28,500 bases of DNA from Jimgerdemannia flammicorona (taxonomy: Eukaryota; Mucoromycota; Endogonomycetes; Endogonales; Endogonaceae): contig RBNI01000626.1 of assembly GCA_003990745.1 (NCBI GenBank), positions 1 to 28,500 of the forward strand. Direction: 5' to 3'. Numbering within the stretch: the stretch's first letter is position 1; the number at the start of each line of letters is the position of its first letter. A model generated the notes under the pieces. That model had not been told where the DNA came from and ran no database searches. It saw only the letters and a list, made by a program, of their open reading frames with translations. A program made the translations under genes and the position numbers. Shown here piece by piece: positions 1 to 12,400 of this stretch.

Positions 1-586
1 TTTTTTTTATAGACTCAGAGTCCCACAGATTTTTATTGGAAGGGAACCTAGACTATATAGATCATAACCCTCTTCTACTACCTACCAAGCACTGCTCTTT
101 CATTAAACTAGACTAACTATTATCTAGTAGCTCGACCATACTAGGTGCAGCAGGACCTATAGTGACCCATACCTCATTCTATATACCATACGTGCAGCAG
201 GACCTATAGTGACCCGTATCTCATTCTATACACCATACTCTTCCTATTATCAGGGAGAACTCAGCCATATGCCAATAACTGAAAGTGTATGCCCAAGATC
301 TCAATGTATATATAAGGCTATGTTTAAGCTAAATAGAATAGCTCCTACCACCCCAAGAAGAATGACAGGTAAAGAAAAAACCTCATCAAAGTACATCATG
401 GTAGATAGGACTTAGTTCTCTCAGTTGAGGTGAGTAAAGGACTTATATATAAGGTAAGAGGAAACCTCCAATACTTCACTACTCAAGCTTATAGGTCTTG
501 ATCATATTGTCATATCAGCTCCTAGTTCTAGTTGAGTATAGCCAAGATATCTGAAATGGGTAGCCTTAGGCCCCCTGATCCCCCCA
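1..586. other. Gene-free AT-rich flank, probable decayed repeat
   Basis: Apart from the 47-bp duplication I see no supported gene. Composition is AT-rich and all frames carry frequent stops. The style matches the retroelement DNA at the other end of the window rather than the GC-rich genic core, so I infer decayed transposon sequence. No LTR boundary was found. Confidence 0.4.
145..238. repeat. 47-bp tandem duplication
   Basis: Two adjacent 47-base units, 145-191 and 192-238, both begin GTGCAGCAGGACCTATAGTG and end ACCATAC. They differ at three positions, all transitions. The repeat lies in degraded repeat-like DNA and has no visible function. It probably arose by local slippage or unequal exchange. 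Confidence 0.85.
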
Positions 587-1076
587 ATGACTGGGACCCA
601 ATCTGCCAAATCACCAAAAGAAGTCAAGAGTGATACCTACTACCTAACTACTCTATATCAATCAAAAGACCCCACTGAAGCAGTATCTACCCCAACTCTA
701 ATAACTGCCCCCAGTCTGACATCCTACTGGTTCACTATTATTGTCCTTTCTCTTATCTATAATGACTATCTCTTCTCCCATCCTGACAATACCTAAAAAA
801 CAGTCACCTACACCAAAACTACACTTGCCAAGAAGCTCGCCAAAGCCAGAGGACTCCACCATAAATACTGAGGACCTGTAGGTAATCTACACTAGATACT
901 TGACACCCAAGGTCAGCCAACTCCCTATATAACCCATAATACACCAAAACAGTATCTTGTTGGTGATGACAAAAGAAAGAAGATACTACACCAAAATGAA
1001 TATACTCCAGATGCAGCCAAAGGCACCAGAAACTGCAAAAAAGTGGAGAAGACACTGATCAGACATTGATAAAAGG
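587..1076 (+). pseudogene. Stop-interrupted reading frame, possibly transposon-derived
   Basis: One plus-strand frame reads with plausible coding composition from 587 to about 1076. It is interrupted at TAA 794-796 and several further stops, but I see no frameshift. Recognisable stretches include AKKLAKARGLHHKY and PKQYLVGDDKRKK, which are basic and hydrophilic. I do not recognise a family. Preserved frame with nonsense codons is the same decay style as the retroelement copies at 15682-28500, so a transposon origin is the best guess. It could also be chance openness of an AT-rich, A-biased strand. Confidence 0.3.
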
Positions 1077-1399
1077 GCAACTCATCACCATTGCCTTCCT
1101 CCCACTACCCTACAACAGGTATAGCAAACTAACCCAAGGTAGAGGGGGTAGTAATTGTGGAAAGTAAACTCAGAAGGTTGCCTACCAAACCATTGTGACC
1201 AGTAAGATAGCGGAGAAAGGGGCCTGAGAAATACACACCATTGTCAGGACAGCCCTCACCCTGTTCAGGTGTGTGGATGTGGGTGTGGGTGTAGATGTCT
1301 TCTTGTAAAACTGTCTCGTCCTTCTCAGGTCGATCAGGCACGCGATCAGTAATTGTAGACACTTTGCACACCTTCTCTCCAGTCTAAAAGGCCCGTCAC

Positions 1400-2571
1400 C
1401 AGATTCATTTCTGCTCCCCCATCATTCGAATGGTTCAGTTCGTGAGCTTCGCACTCGGTGCATTCCTCCCTCGATGCGGTAGCTCGGCTAGCCTCCCCTC
1501 CCCTCCTAAAAAATAAAAAAAAAATAAAAAAAAACTTGTATATATACGCTGAGCCCGCAAGAGAATAACATGTCTTTTTTTTTGTGACGGCTGTGCCGTA
1601 TCACTCACCGCGTTATGCGTATATACCCTTCGCTTGGGAGACCGCCTACGAGCACTAGGCGTACGGTAGCGACGAGTAACCGGCTCGATTTATTAATGCT
1701 TCGACTCCGTAGTTTGCCTTCAGTGTGCTGGCGGATATCAACAACTTCGAACGACCACCAGTCCAAAGTACAGGTAGGTGGCAGAGGCCCCAATAATCAT
1801 TGAATAGTCTCATTGATATTTAAAATAAATAAATATATATATATATAATAAAACGTAATGTTAATACGGTGAATGCGATTTTCCTGAGAAGGATTTCCAG
1901 CGTATTCTTTTCACATATCGGTTCTTATCCAGTGCGACAATCGACTACCATAATCTATAATATTTAAACTTGAAGATAAGGATGAATAATAATAAAACGT
2001 AAAAAAAAATTATTTATAGTAAAAAGAATCGAATTAATTGTGTTATCACTTCCAGCCCTGACAAGCATATGAGTTGTATCTCACATTATGTTGTGATCCC
2101 AGAAAGGTGATATACCACCGAGGATGTGGCTTGAGCATCAGCCACCCAGGCTTCGGCTCATCTGCATTTCTCTCGTACGCGGCAACAGAAGATCTACCCT
2201 TGGATAATGCACAACGCTTGGGGTTGATCTCTTTGGGAATTCGACCTCATAAACGTTGACATTTTTCCAAGGCGCGTTCCCAGCATCCCGTGATGCAACC
2301 AAGTCAAAATCGGTCGAGGGTTGCATCTCAGTCAGCTGCCGCATGAGGACTTGTTCCGAGGGGCTGAATCCGTCATGAGACGGGCATGTACGATAAATTG
2401 GAGAGATTCTGGTGGCAATCAATGGACAGAGCAGGCTGGATATAGAAACCCAGTTCAAGGGACCGATGTCAGCGACGCCTCTCGGACCCTGAAATAGGCG
2501 TGACTGGTTGACACGTCTCCTACGCCCTTTCCCGTGTCATAAACCGGTCGTAAACGGCTACATACAAAACC
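1400..2571. other. Intergenic region upstream of GDB1
   Basis: About 1.2 kb without a supported gene. It holds a poly-A-rich stretch near 1506-1535, a T run near 1573-1581, and TA-rich sequence at 1820-2030. Composition becomes GC-richer from about 2050 towards the GDB1 start, which presumably covers the promoter and 5' untranslated region. A 106-codon minus-strand frame at 2138-2458 has no recognisable domain. No tRNA-like fold or clear TATA box was seen next to the gene. Confidence 0.5.
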
Positions 2572-5500
2572 ATGCCTTACTTGCCCTACGACTACCAGAA
2601 GCGACGTCTAAAGGACGCCGCAAAAGAGCTCTCAAGCATGCCCACCCTCCCGCCACACACCCTGACCATGTATACCCTCCACCTGTCCGACGACGGGGGT
2701 CCCGACTATTCCAAGCGCGTGAGTAATGCATCACACTCTCTGGCCACGGCTGAACTGCATCTTGCACTGGATCTAATCTGGATCCGATCTGGTGCTTATC
2801 TGTCTATAGTATGTCCGTCTCCCAGCGCCTGGGGAGCAATATCTTCTCCGGTTCAAAATCACCGCCGGATCTCTAGCCTCCAACAACGGTATCCTTTACA
2901 CCAATTATCCGATCGACGGGTACGTCTATTGTTGTTCGCACGTTCATTTTCGAGGGCTTTAATACGTTACGAGTCTATGTCTTGAATGTATTACCAACTT
3001 CAATCATATATACAGGAGCCACTTCGACAGAAAAAAGTTTCACGCCGTCCGGTTAGTATCTGATGGAGATTTGCTCGCCTGATCCACAATCACGAAATGC
3101 CACGCATCGACACGACTAACGCACGCGCGAACTTTGCTCCATCTGGATTCCTCTGCCATGCGAAAATCCAGCTTCACCGGTGACTTCTCACGCGACGATT
3201 TTTGCGACATCGGCATTTCCCAATCGGGCGCATTCGAGTATTACGTGGAGCACAACGCGATCGCTAAGGACGGCAAGCTTGAGGCCACCACACAGCGCTC
3301 GACGTCGGGCTATTTCGTGGTCGAGCCACGACTCTGGATCAAGCGGCCGCGGCGGGTCCTACCGGGCAAGGATGCGGCGGCGACTGTAGCCGGGGAGGAG
3401 GCGACAGCGGAACGAATCTTGCTTCCGATCGACGGGCTGGTGATCGAGTCAATCGTGGCCAAGTGGATGGGCCCTATCACCAAATGGGATACGTACCTGC
3501 ACGGAATCGCTGACGCCGGCTACAACATGCTCCACTTTGTGCCCATCCAGAAGCGCGGCGGATCGAACTCGCCCTACTCCATCTTCGACCAGCTCAACTT
3601 CGCTGACGACCTGTTCGAGAAGGCTGACCTCAAAAGCACGCCCGCGGAGAGGTACGAGATCGTGAAGAGGGAGGTGGCGAAGTTTGAAAACACGTGCGGG
3701 CTCATGTGCTTGTCCGACGTGGTCTGGAACCATACCAGCTATGATTCTACGTGGCTATGGGACCATCCGGAGGCTGGTATGTTTCCTTTCTCCCTCTCTC
3801 TTTCTGTCCTTTATGATTCAAACAGACCCATCCATGTGAATTGTTCAACGAACCAACAATACACAGTTATTTCATATAATCCGACTATTCCCAACCCCAG
3901 GTTACAACATGGAGAACTCCCCGCATCTGATCCCCGCCTACGAGCTCGACACAGCGCTCCTCGATTTCTCTGCGAACCTGGCCAAGCACGGCCTCCCGAC
4001 GACGATCACGACGGTCGAGCAGCTCGACGCCCTCATGGCCTCTGTCAAAGATATTGTCTTCAAGGAAATTCGGCTGTGGGAGTATTATGCCGTCGACGTG
4101 GAGGCGTCAGTGCTGGCTTTCCGCCAGGCCCTCGCCGACAAGGTGGCCTTCGACCCCGCCCTGTACGAGGGGCGCCGGCTCGCGGAGCTGGCGTTCAAGC
4201 AGCAGGCCGAAACCCTGGTCGCTGACGCACTCCTGTTCGGTGAGCCGGAATCGTTCGGTATCCGCTATGTCAAGAGCCTCGATCTATCCGTCGCCATTGC
4301 TTTCGTGTTCAATCTCGAAGGCGTGACTGGATACGAGGAGGTCGAGGGAGAGAAGATCGAGTCGCTGTGCACGATGTATCAAACCCTGTTGGACGAGCTG
4401 AATTTGCCGTTCTATAAGGAGTATGATGAGATTGTGAAAGCTATTACCGATAATATCAGGAATCGCGTCGAGTATCAGAGGTTGGCCGATCATGGGCCCA
4501 AGTTTGCCAAGATTGATGTAGAGTATGTGTCATTTCTTTTTTTGTTTGTTCCTTCATGCGGTTGCGAAAGGGCGTTATATGCTGAATCGTCGTATATCAA
4601 AGCAAAAGAAAATATACGATCTTAACAATATCTGCGATACATCTTATCGCAGACACCCTCTCGTCGAATCATACTTCACCCGCCTCCCTGTCAATACAGC
4701 CACCAAAAAGCATCCCAAGGAACGCCTCGCGTTGGTCAATAACGGCTGGATCTGGAACGCAAACCCGCTCCAGGACTTTGCAGGCAGTGACTCGACGGCC
4801 TACCTCCGGCGCGACGTGATTGTGTGGGGCGACTGTGTCAAGCTGCGGTACGGTAAGGGTCCCGAGGACAGCCCGTGGCTCTGGTCGCACATGCGGCAGT
4901 ACACGGAGCAGGTCGCGACGCTGTTCCAGGGCATCCGCATCGACAACTGCCACTCCACCCCGCTTCATGTCGCAGAGCACCTCCTCGACGCCGCTCGCCA
5001 TATTCGGCCCGACCTCTACGTTGTTGCTGAGCTGTTCACGGGGTCAGAGGATATGGACGTCACTTTCATGTCACGGCTCGGTATCAATTCGCTTATTCGT
5101 GAGGCTATGCAGGCGTGGGATCCCAGGGAGCTGTCTAGGCTCGTACATCGACATGGCGGGAAACCCGTTGGGTCGATGGATGTAGCGTGTATGGCGGAGC
5201 GGACTGTGTATGGTAGGGAGGGGAAGGAGGAGCATACACTTGTGGTGCCGTTGTTGAGCGGGAGCACGCCGCATGCATTATTTATGGATTGCACGCACGA
5301 CAACGAGACGCCGACTCAGAAAAGGACACCGGAAGTAGGTTTGGTTTTGGTTTTTCTGTTTAATGGCCGCATCCAAAACATAGCGGGTATGGAGTTTAGG
5401 GAACAAGAAATTGATGCTTTTTTTCGATTGAAACCTCCAGGATACTTTGCCCAATGCCGCTCTCGTCGCCTTTTCTGGCTGCGCCATCGGCAGTGTGAAG

Positions 5501-8500
5501 GGATATGACGAAGTATACCCCGAGCTGCTGGATATCGTGAAAGAAAGTAGGCGGTACGAGGTACACGACAAAAGTCTGGATTATGGCATCGGCAAAGGTT
5601 TGCCTTCGATTTCTGTCACAATTATGGTTCTCTTTACTTGCTTCTTTTCCTTTCGATTCTATGCTAATCCACTGTGACCGCACATCCGTTGTTTTCCAGT
5701 GAAACGTATTTTGCAACGCCTGCACACGGAGATGACACTTGACAAATATATCGAGGCGCATATCCATCACGAGAACGATGTAGGTTGGGGTTTTTGTTTA
5801 TGATGGTAACCTTTGCGATCATGGTAGTGTTTGGGATTGGCTTCCTCTTTCTTCGTCACATGCGATTCAATAATGATTGACGAAACTGTCGACCATTCCC
5901 AGTATATTATTGTCCATCGCCAACACCCCGAAACCCATCAAGGTTATTTGCTCATCGCGCATACCGCGTTCCCCGGAACGGAGTCGCAGCGGGGCGAGGG
6001 TATGTTACTCCCACATTGCGAATTTTCCCAATTCACACATCGTAAATCATTTTTCTCACATTCTGTTTTCATTATTCCAGTCTCGCCCGTCAAGCTGCGA
6101 GGCACGGACGTAGAACTGATCTTCGCGGCGCACCTCGTCGTGAAATCACGCGAGAACCTGAGCGACAAGGCGACACTTCGCGGTCTTCCTAGCCGCCTCG
6201 AGTCCCTCGCCGCTCCCACGATCCGTAACCTAAGCGACGGGCAGGGCCCCTACACCGAGATCGTTGTGCCTCCCCTCTTCCCGTCCGGCTCCGTCATGCT
6301 CCTCCGCACCTGGGTCGAGAACAGCTCTGAGGATATTCACGACCTCGTGTCCAACTGCCACGCGGACGTGTTCAAGAATCTGAACCTGGTCGAGATGAAC
6401 ATCGTCTTGTATCGGTGCGAGGGCGAGGAGCGGGATGTCTCGGGTAAGGTTTTGGCTTTGTGTTTGCTTGATTGCATTTTTGATCTGCGCGCTTATTACG
6501 GAAAGTGTGAATGTGTTGTATTGATTTTTATTTATTTTTTTGGGGGGGGGGTTTGCAGCCAATGGAGTTTATAATATTCCGGGATATGGTGTTTTGCCGT
6601 ATTGCGGTCTCGAAGGTTTCATGTCGGTGCTGAAACCGATTATGCAGAATAACGACCTCGGTCACGCCTTCTGTGCGCACCTCAGGGAAGGGTATTGGGC
6701 CCTGGATTACGTTGTGCACAGGCTATATAGGTATGTAGCAATAATGTCATATTGAACGAACATATCAATGAAATATAGCAATCTAATTTGTGATGGGTTT
6801 CTGATAAACAGGCACACGAGACACTATCCAGCCCTCACGCTTTTGCGCGATTGGCTCCAGACGCGTTTCGATGCTGTCAAGCAGCTGCCGAACTTTCTGG
6901 TCCCCAAATACTTTGCCCTGATCATCAGAACAGTCTACATCGCCGCTCGCAAGCACGCTATCTCCCTCATGTCCCCGCTAATCGTCCATGGCGACCACTT
7001 CACGCACTCACTCGGCCTTTGCTCCGTCCAGATGTACGGCGAGGTTCGGTCTGCCTCGCTCCACCCAGTCAACCACGGCCCGTCGATGGCGGCCGGGCTC
7101 CCGCACTTCGCGCAGGCGCACATGCGGTGCTGGGGCCGGGACGTGTTCATCTCGCTACGTGGACTGTTCCTGACGACGGGCAACTTCGACGCGGCGCGGC
7201 GGCACATTATCTCCTTCGCCAGCAGCTTGAAGCACGGGCTTATCCCGAACCTGCTCGACTCCGTGCGCTACCCGCGCTACAACTCCCGCGATTCCGTCTG
7301 GTGGTTCCTGCAGGCCGTTCAGGAATACTGCCGTATGGCCCCCGAGGGCCTCGCCCTGCTCGACGAAAAGGTCGCCCGCCGCTTCCCCATCGACGACACC
7401 TTCGTCGATGTCAACGACGACCGCGCATTCGGGTACACATCGTCTGTCGCCGAGATCGTGCAGGAGATCCTGCAGCGCCACGCGCGGGGGATCCACTTCC
7501 GCGAGCACAACGCCGGGTTCCAACTCGATAGTCAAATGTCCGATAACGGGTTCACCATCGATATCGACGTTGATTGGCAATCCGGACTAATTCTCGGCGG
7601 GAGTACGTCCAACTGTGGAACTTGGATGGATAAGATGGGAGAGAGCCAGAAGGCCGGGACCAAGGGCGTGCCAGCTACGCCGCGTGATGGCGCGCCGGTG
7701 GAGATCTCGGGACTGCTGAAGAGCACGTTGAGGTGGGTGGTCGAGTTGGCGGAGGAAAGGAAGTACGCCTGGAATGGTGTTGAGATTGAAGGTAAATATT
7801 TTAAGTAGGCGCTTGTTTTGAGTGTGTCGAATAGGAAGATGATTATGGTGGTGTGGATGCGTACTCATAACGGCACCTTTCCGCGCATTTAGCCAACGGC
7901 GCAACCAAATTTGTCACCTTCAAGGAATGGAACGATCTCATCCAAAAGTCTTTCGAGAAATATTATTATGTCCCTCTTGGTGAGCATCGTTTCTCATAAC
8001 GTCGTGCATACTTCCAAATCGGGTTAATCATCACAATTTAACTTTCTTGATTCATTTCTTCAACAGACCCCAAGGACGACGCCGCCAACAAGATCGAACC
8101 ATCGCTCGTCGCCCGCCGCGGCATTTACAAAGACACTTACGGCTCGAGCGGTGGCCGTATGGATTACCAGCTTCGCCCCAACTTTGCCGTAGCGATGGTG
8201 GTGGCGCCTGAGTTGTTCGATCCAAAGCGCGCCTTCGACTCCCTCCAACTCGCCCGCAAGGTCATCGCCGGGCCCCTTGGCATGCGCACGCTCGACCCGG
8301 CCGACCCGGCGTACAGGCCCAACTATGATAATAGCAACGATTCCGAGGACAGGGCCGTCGCGAAGGGGTGGAATTATCACCAAGGACCGGTATGTAATAG
8401 GAGAAATGGAAAGGTGTCGGGGAGATATTCGTTTGCATGGGGTCGAATTATGCTAATTATGTATTTCTAATAGGAATGGGTTTGGTGTACGGGCTATTTC

Positions 8501-8871
8501 CTGAGGGCATACCTTGCATTCGACATCAAGGTTCACCGTGGGGAGCGAAATGTGAAGGTAATTCATCATTGGTTTTATCTTACTCAACAACATTAATTCA
8601 TTGATATGAAATTAACTTTAACTTCTCCCTATCATTCTCGCAGGACCTTCGCGAAATCCTCTTCACGATCCATCGCGCTCTCCAGCCGCATAAGGCGGAG
8701 CTCGACAAGAACGCGTGGGCGGGCCTGCCGGAGCTGACCAACCAAGATGGCGCGCCGTGCTGGGACGCCTGCCCGACGCAGGCATGGTCCGCCGGCACGC
8801 TGCTCGATCTGTTGGACGACATGGTAGACCTATACAACAAACATCGTGTCGATCATGCAGGAGGGAAGTAA
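2572..8871 (+). CDS. GDB1: Glycogen debranching enzyme (4-alpha-glucanotransferase / amylo-alpha-1,6-glucosidase), 16 exons
   Basis: Cytosolic bifunctional enzyme of glycogen breakdown. It moves maltooligosyl units off a branch (GH13-type half), then hydrolyses the remaining alpha-1,6-linked glucose (GH133-type half). Exons by reading continuity and GT-AG sites: 2572-2718, 2810-2919, 3016-3051, 3172-3776, 3901-4522, 4653-5334, 5441-5597, 5700-5779, 5903-5999, 6081-6443, 6559-6730, 6812-7791, 7893-7979, 8067-8389, 8474-8557, 8644-8871. They sum to 4773 nt, 1590 aa plus stop, close to the usual 1530-1600. Visible motifs: GYNMLHFVPIQKRGGSNSPY; GIRIDNCHSTP with probable nucleophile D604; VVAELFTGSE with probable acid/base E633 (29 residues later, as I recall for yeast enzymes D535/E564); THDNETPTQKRT with D723; RCWGRDVF (D1134); TIDIDVDWQSG (D1274-D1278); DYQLRPNF; GLPELTN (E1545) and TQAWS near the end. 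Active-site numbering is from family knowledge. In-frame ATGs at 2638 and 2668 also have A at -3, so the protein may begin 22 or 32 residues later. No break seen. Confidence 0.95.
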
Positions 8872-8969
8872 GAGTTGGCTTTGTTGAGAATGTAGAGGAT
8901 GGTGAAATTGTCCTCATGAGTTAAAAATTGCGGAGATAGTTTGAATTGGCCTCAGAGGCGTTGTGGACC

Positions 8970-8975
8970 AATAAA
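8970..8975 (+). terminator. Possible polyadenylation signal of GDB1
   Basis: An AATAAA hexamer lies 99 bases after the GDB1 stop codon, a sensible position for a fungal 3' end. The match is exact but short, and fungal signals are loose, so this is only suggestive. Confidence 0.35.
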
Positions 8976-9262
8976 CAGTATGTCGCCATCACATGACTGT
9001 TGTGCTTAGCCACATCCTGGTTGTGACCGTCTTACCTTGCGGTTTTTGATGTATGCAGTGTAGTGTCTGGCCGACGGTGTGCATATGACGTTTTGATTGG
9101 GCTCATCTGGGTGAAACAGCAAGGGATGAGATGGCACAAAGTGAGATGGTTGGCACCCCGATTCTTGATTGTATCATTCTGATGTGATTCTTTGCATGAT
9201 GCATATTGATGACGTGATGGTCTGACGTTGCATGATTTTTCTTGGCTTTTACGTTAACCGAC

Positions 9263-9322
9263 GCCACCATTATCCTCTTCACCTTTTCACCTTTTACCTT
9301 TTTACCTTTTCGCTCGTGACCT
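9263..9322 (+). promoter_or_regulatory. Pyrimidine-rich tract upstream of the zinc-finger gene
   Basis: A CT-rich block made of repeated ACCTTTT-like units lies 150-210 bases before the chosen start codon at 9475. Such CT-rich blocks often precede transcription starts in filamentous fungi (general knowledge). Assignment as core promoter is inference. The tract could instead be part of the 5' untranslated region. Confidence 0.35.
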
Positions 9323-9474
9323 CATTTTACACTTCGCTCCATTCTACTCACAACCTGTTTATGTTACAAGAGCAAACCCCACACTGCCAAGTTCATCTCC
9401 CACTCTTGGGATACTACGAGACCATCGGAGGAAGAACCCATAACGGTCGAGAGTTCGCAAGATATCATTTCGCC

Positions 9475-12400
9475 ATGTTGCAGCAACCCCAACCGCAAGG
9501 CCGTCCAAACAGAGAAGAAAACACGCACAGCCCTAGCTCCAGTCCCAGTCCCCGTTCCAGTCCCAACTCCTTCCCGCGACCACTCGGCCAAGTCGAGTTG
9601 GGTTCAACTGGTGAGCCGTCCTTGCAGAGTTGCGGCGTGCCCGACTTCCGAAACGAGGCAGATGAGGCGGTCTCTCAGCGGGATAACGAGACCGAGAGTG
9701 TGACCGCCAAAACGGAGGATTCGGAGTCGTCGGTCGAGATTGTCATGAACAACTATCTGGTAGAGAGGGATGTGGACGCCATGTTTCGCAGGGCTAAGGA
9801 GGTGGATGCCGATAACGAAAAAGAGCTCGAGAGCTCGCACGTAGATCCTGCTACAAACAATCCCGCCTTCATGCAAGAGGAAGAATACCAAGACTCGTTG
9901 GTCACCGCCGTCGCTGATACTGCGATTAATCCCAGTATGAAATCTCCTGAGCTGTATGACGCTTCTCTCGACGCTGACCTGTCGATGTCGCAAGGTGGCG
10001 ACTACTCCGAGTCCGAGCTGCTTCGTGAGTACATGGACGAAGGTGATGTGAGCTTCGGCTCCTCCTTCGACCCTCGTCACCACCGGGATAACCGCGACGC
10101 GTCTATGATGTCCGCCGATAAATTCGGGGCATTTCTGTGCCGTAAGAACCAGATCCTCAATCCCGAAACCCAATCCGAACCGCCCGCCTCGCAGCCCAAT
10201 GACCTCGACATCTCATCACCTTCCGGACGAATTTTTCCCACGCTTACCGTCACCACATCCGAAATTGACCCCCAGGACTCCTCGGTCTCCGACGCGTTCT
10301 CCTCGACGACGAGCTCTGAAGCCTCCGCTACACACAGCACAGCATCTTCGCGACTCCCAACGCACCGCAGAGCTGGCCGCCTCTCCCCTACGTTATCGTC
10401 CGAGCGCGACGAATCCGCGGGATGTCGTACGCCTACATCGCTGAACGCTCGCCTCGATGAGGATACTAGTGGGTCGGAGACCCCCGAGGCCCGTGGGTCA
10501 AGATATCCGTCTGCGTCACCGTCAGATAACGAGGTTTCCTCGTCTGTGGCTGCTTCCAGTGCTCACTATCACTCGCATTCGAACCGTTCGTTGTCTACTG
10601 AAACCATGCATGAATTGGCCCCATCACACGGCCGCTCTCCCCGCCAATCGCCCCGTCCGCAGAGCAACCCCTCCTTGTATGGTAACCCTTCCCTACACAA
10701 CGGCCCCTCCTTGTACGACAACCCCTCCTCGCACGACATTCTCGACTCGCGCAACACCCCCGCCTCGGATTCCTGGACGGCCCACTCGAAGAATCCTTGC
10801 ACTCCCTATATGGACCGCAAGACACATAATTGGGTGTTTCCCGGACAAGGCATGAAGGGCGATAACTACGGCGGTGGGTTTGGTCGTCAATTCTATCGCA
10901 AGCCGATTGACTACGGCTCCTCTCCAACGGAACTGTGGTCGGCATGGCGGTGCAACTGGTGCTCGAATGAAAATCGACCTATCGACTTGTCGTGCCTCCG
11001 GTGTAACGAGAAGAGAGTTGTCGAAGGGAGACAGAAAAACATGGGGTGGTTGCGCGAGGGAGCTGAGCTTGGTGGTGACGAGAAGAAGGTGCAAGAGATT
11101 AAGGGAGGGGATGGGTCGGCATGGGGTGTGCCTGAGATTGAAATTGGAGATGAGGTGGGCAAGGAGAAGACGGAACAGTATAAGAACGATGAGCAGAGTT
11201 TGCGTTCTGCGCCGGCGATAGGGGCTCATCAGTCGCAACAGCAACCTTCAAGAAATGACACCGATGTTGAGTTCGACCGTCTGCCCGGCTTGCGCAAGGA
11301 AGCTTGGGATCCGTCCACCGCCGCCACCGCCGCCACCGCCACCGCCTCCGCCACCGACGCCACCTCCACTACCACCACTACCACCAAAGGCCAGCACGAC
11401 CTGCAACCACCATCTTCGGACATTGTGAGTAGCTGGGGCCAGCCTCAAGTCGCCAACACCTTGTCGACGGCCACGGAGAATCCTAGGCGATCCAATGGCA
11501 ACTATAGATCCCACAGGAGGGAAGTGGACAATTTCAGTGAAGAGTCAAAGGCAAAGACAGTGACATCCCCCACGTTACCCTTGATGACGTCTTCAATTGC
11601 ACAGTGGAACAACTTCACGAATCGGGAGGCGGCCGAGGGAGCTGCGGCATGGAAGCGTAGGAAGGGGAGCGACGGCGGTCACGGAAGGCCGCAGGAGAGA
11701 GTTGAAGGCTCTGAGAGGATGAAAATGGAGCAGCACAAGTTGACGTGGCAGAAGGGGCCGGGAGCGGTAGTGTACGATGGACCCGCAAAGCTGAAAGATT
11801 GTGAAGGTAGTGTCATCGAGTCAAGCCCGCGGCACGAACACTCTGCTGGTACGGCACCTTCGAGTAGCTGGGATGAGTGGAGCCCACGTCAAGATTACGC
11901 TGCCGTGCCTCTCGTCTTGACTACTCCCTCGAACCCACCCAAAAGCGGCTGGGACGCCGATGTCGACAGTTGGTCCTCTTACGCGCCGCCGAACCCGTCG
12001 AGCGAGACGAACTCGTGGGGTTTTGTGAACAATGACAGGGGCAGAACAGGTAGTGGGATTGAGAGGGATGCGAAGCATCTCGAGCCCCGCAAAGATTATA
12101 TAAATAACGTCGTTCCATCGATTGTGCCGGCCGACACACGTTCCTCCAACTGTACCACGACCCACCCACTCGTCGATCGTCCGGGACCGTGTCAAGGTGC
12201 CCAGTCGTCGTCGTCCTCGAGTGGTCGCGAAGGTTGTGGATATTCCGTCGGACAGCCCTCACACCAAGACAGCGGTAACGCTAACATCAGTGAAAATCCG
12301 TGGACAAATCACCACGACAATCTGACCGAGGACTTTTCGCAGCTGGTGGGTGAGATGTCCACGTTTCGCGGAATGCCCAGGACCCGCGAGCTTCAGAGGA

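Larger units (their letters stand above)
8872..9474. other. Intergenic region between GDB1 and the zinc-finger gene
   Basis: About 600 bases hold the presumed 3' end of GDB1 and the promoter and leader of the next gene on the same strand. The reading frame of the downstream gene stays open back to 9232. The stretch before 9361 encodes a hydrophobic F/Y/L-rich run from pyrimidine-rich DNA that looks more like leader than protein. Confidence 0.5.

Noticed and set aside
2138..2458. 106-codon minus-strand frame upstream of GDB1
   Set aside because: No recognisable domain, no supporting context, and it overlaps the likely GDB1 promoter; open frames of this size occur by chance in GC-richer DNA.
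6851..7531. 226-codon alternative plus-strand frame
   Set aside because: It is an Arg/Pro-rich shadow of GDB1 exon 12 in another frame.
9232..9474. N-terminal extension of the zinc-finger protein with a hydrophobic stretch that could look like a membrane anchor
   Set aside because: The hydrophobic residues come from a pyrimidine-rich leader tract; the ATG at 9475 has a better context and starts the hydrophilic protein. RNA data could change this.
9604..10173. 189-codon minus-strand frame
   Set aside because: Antisense shadow of the GC-rich zinc-finger gene; no family signal.
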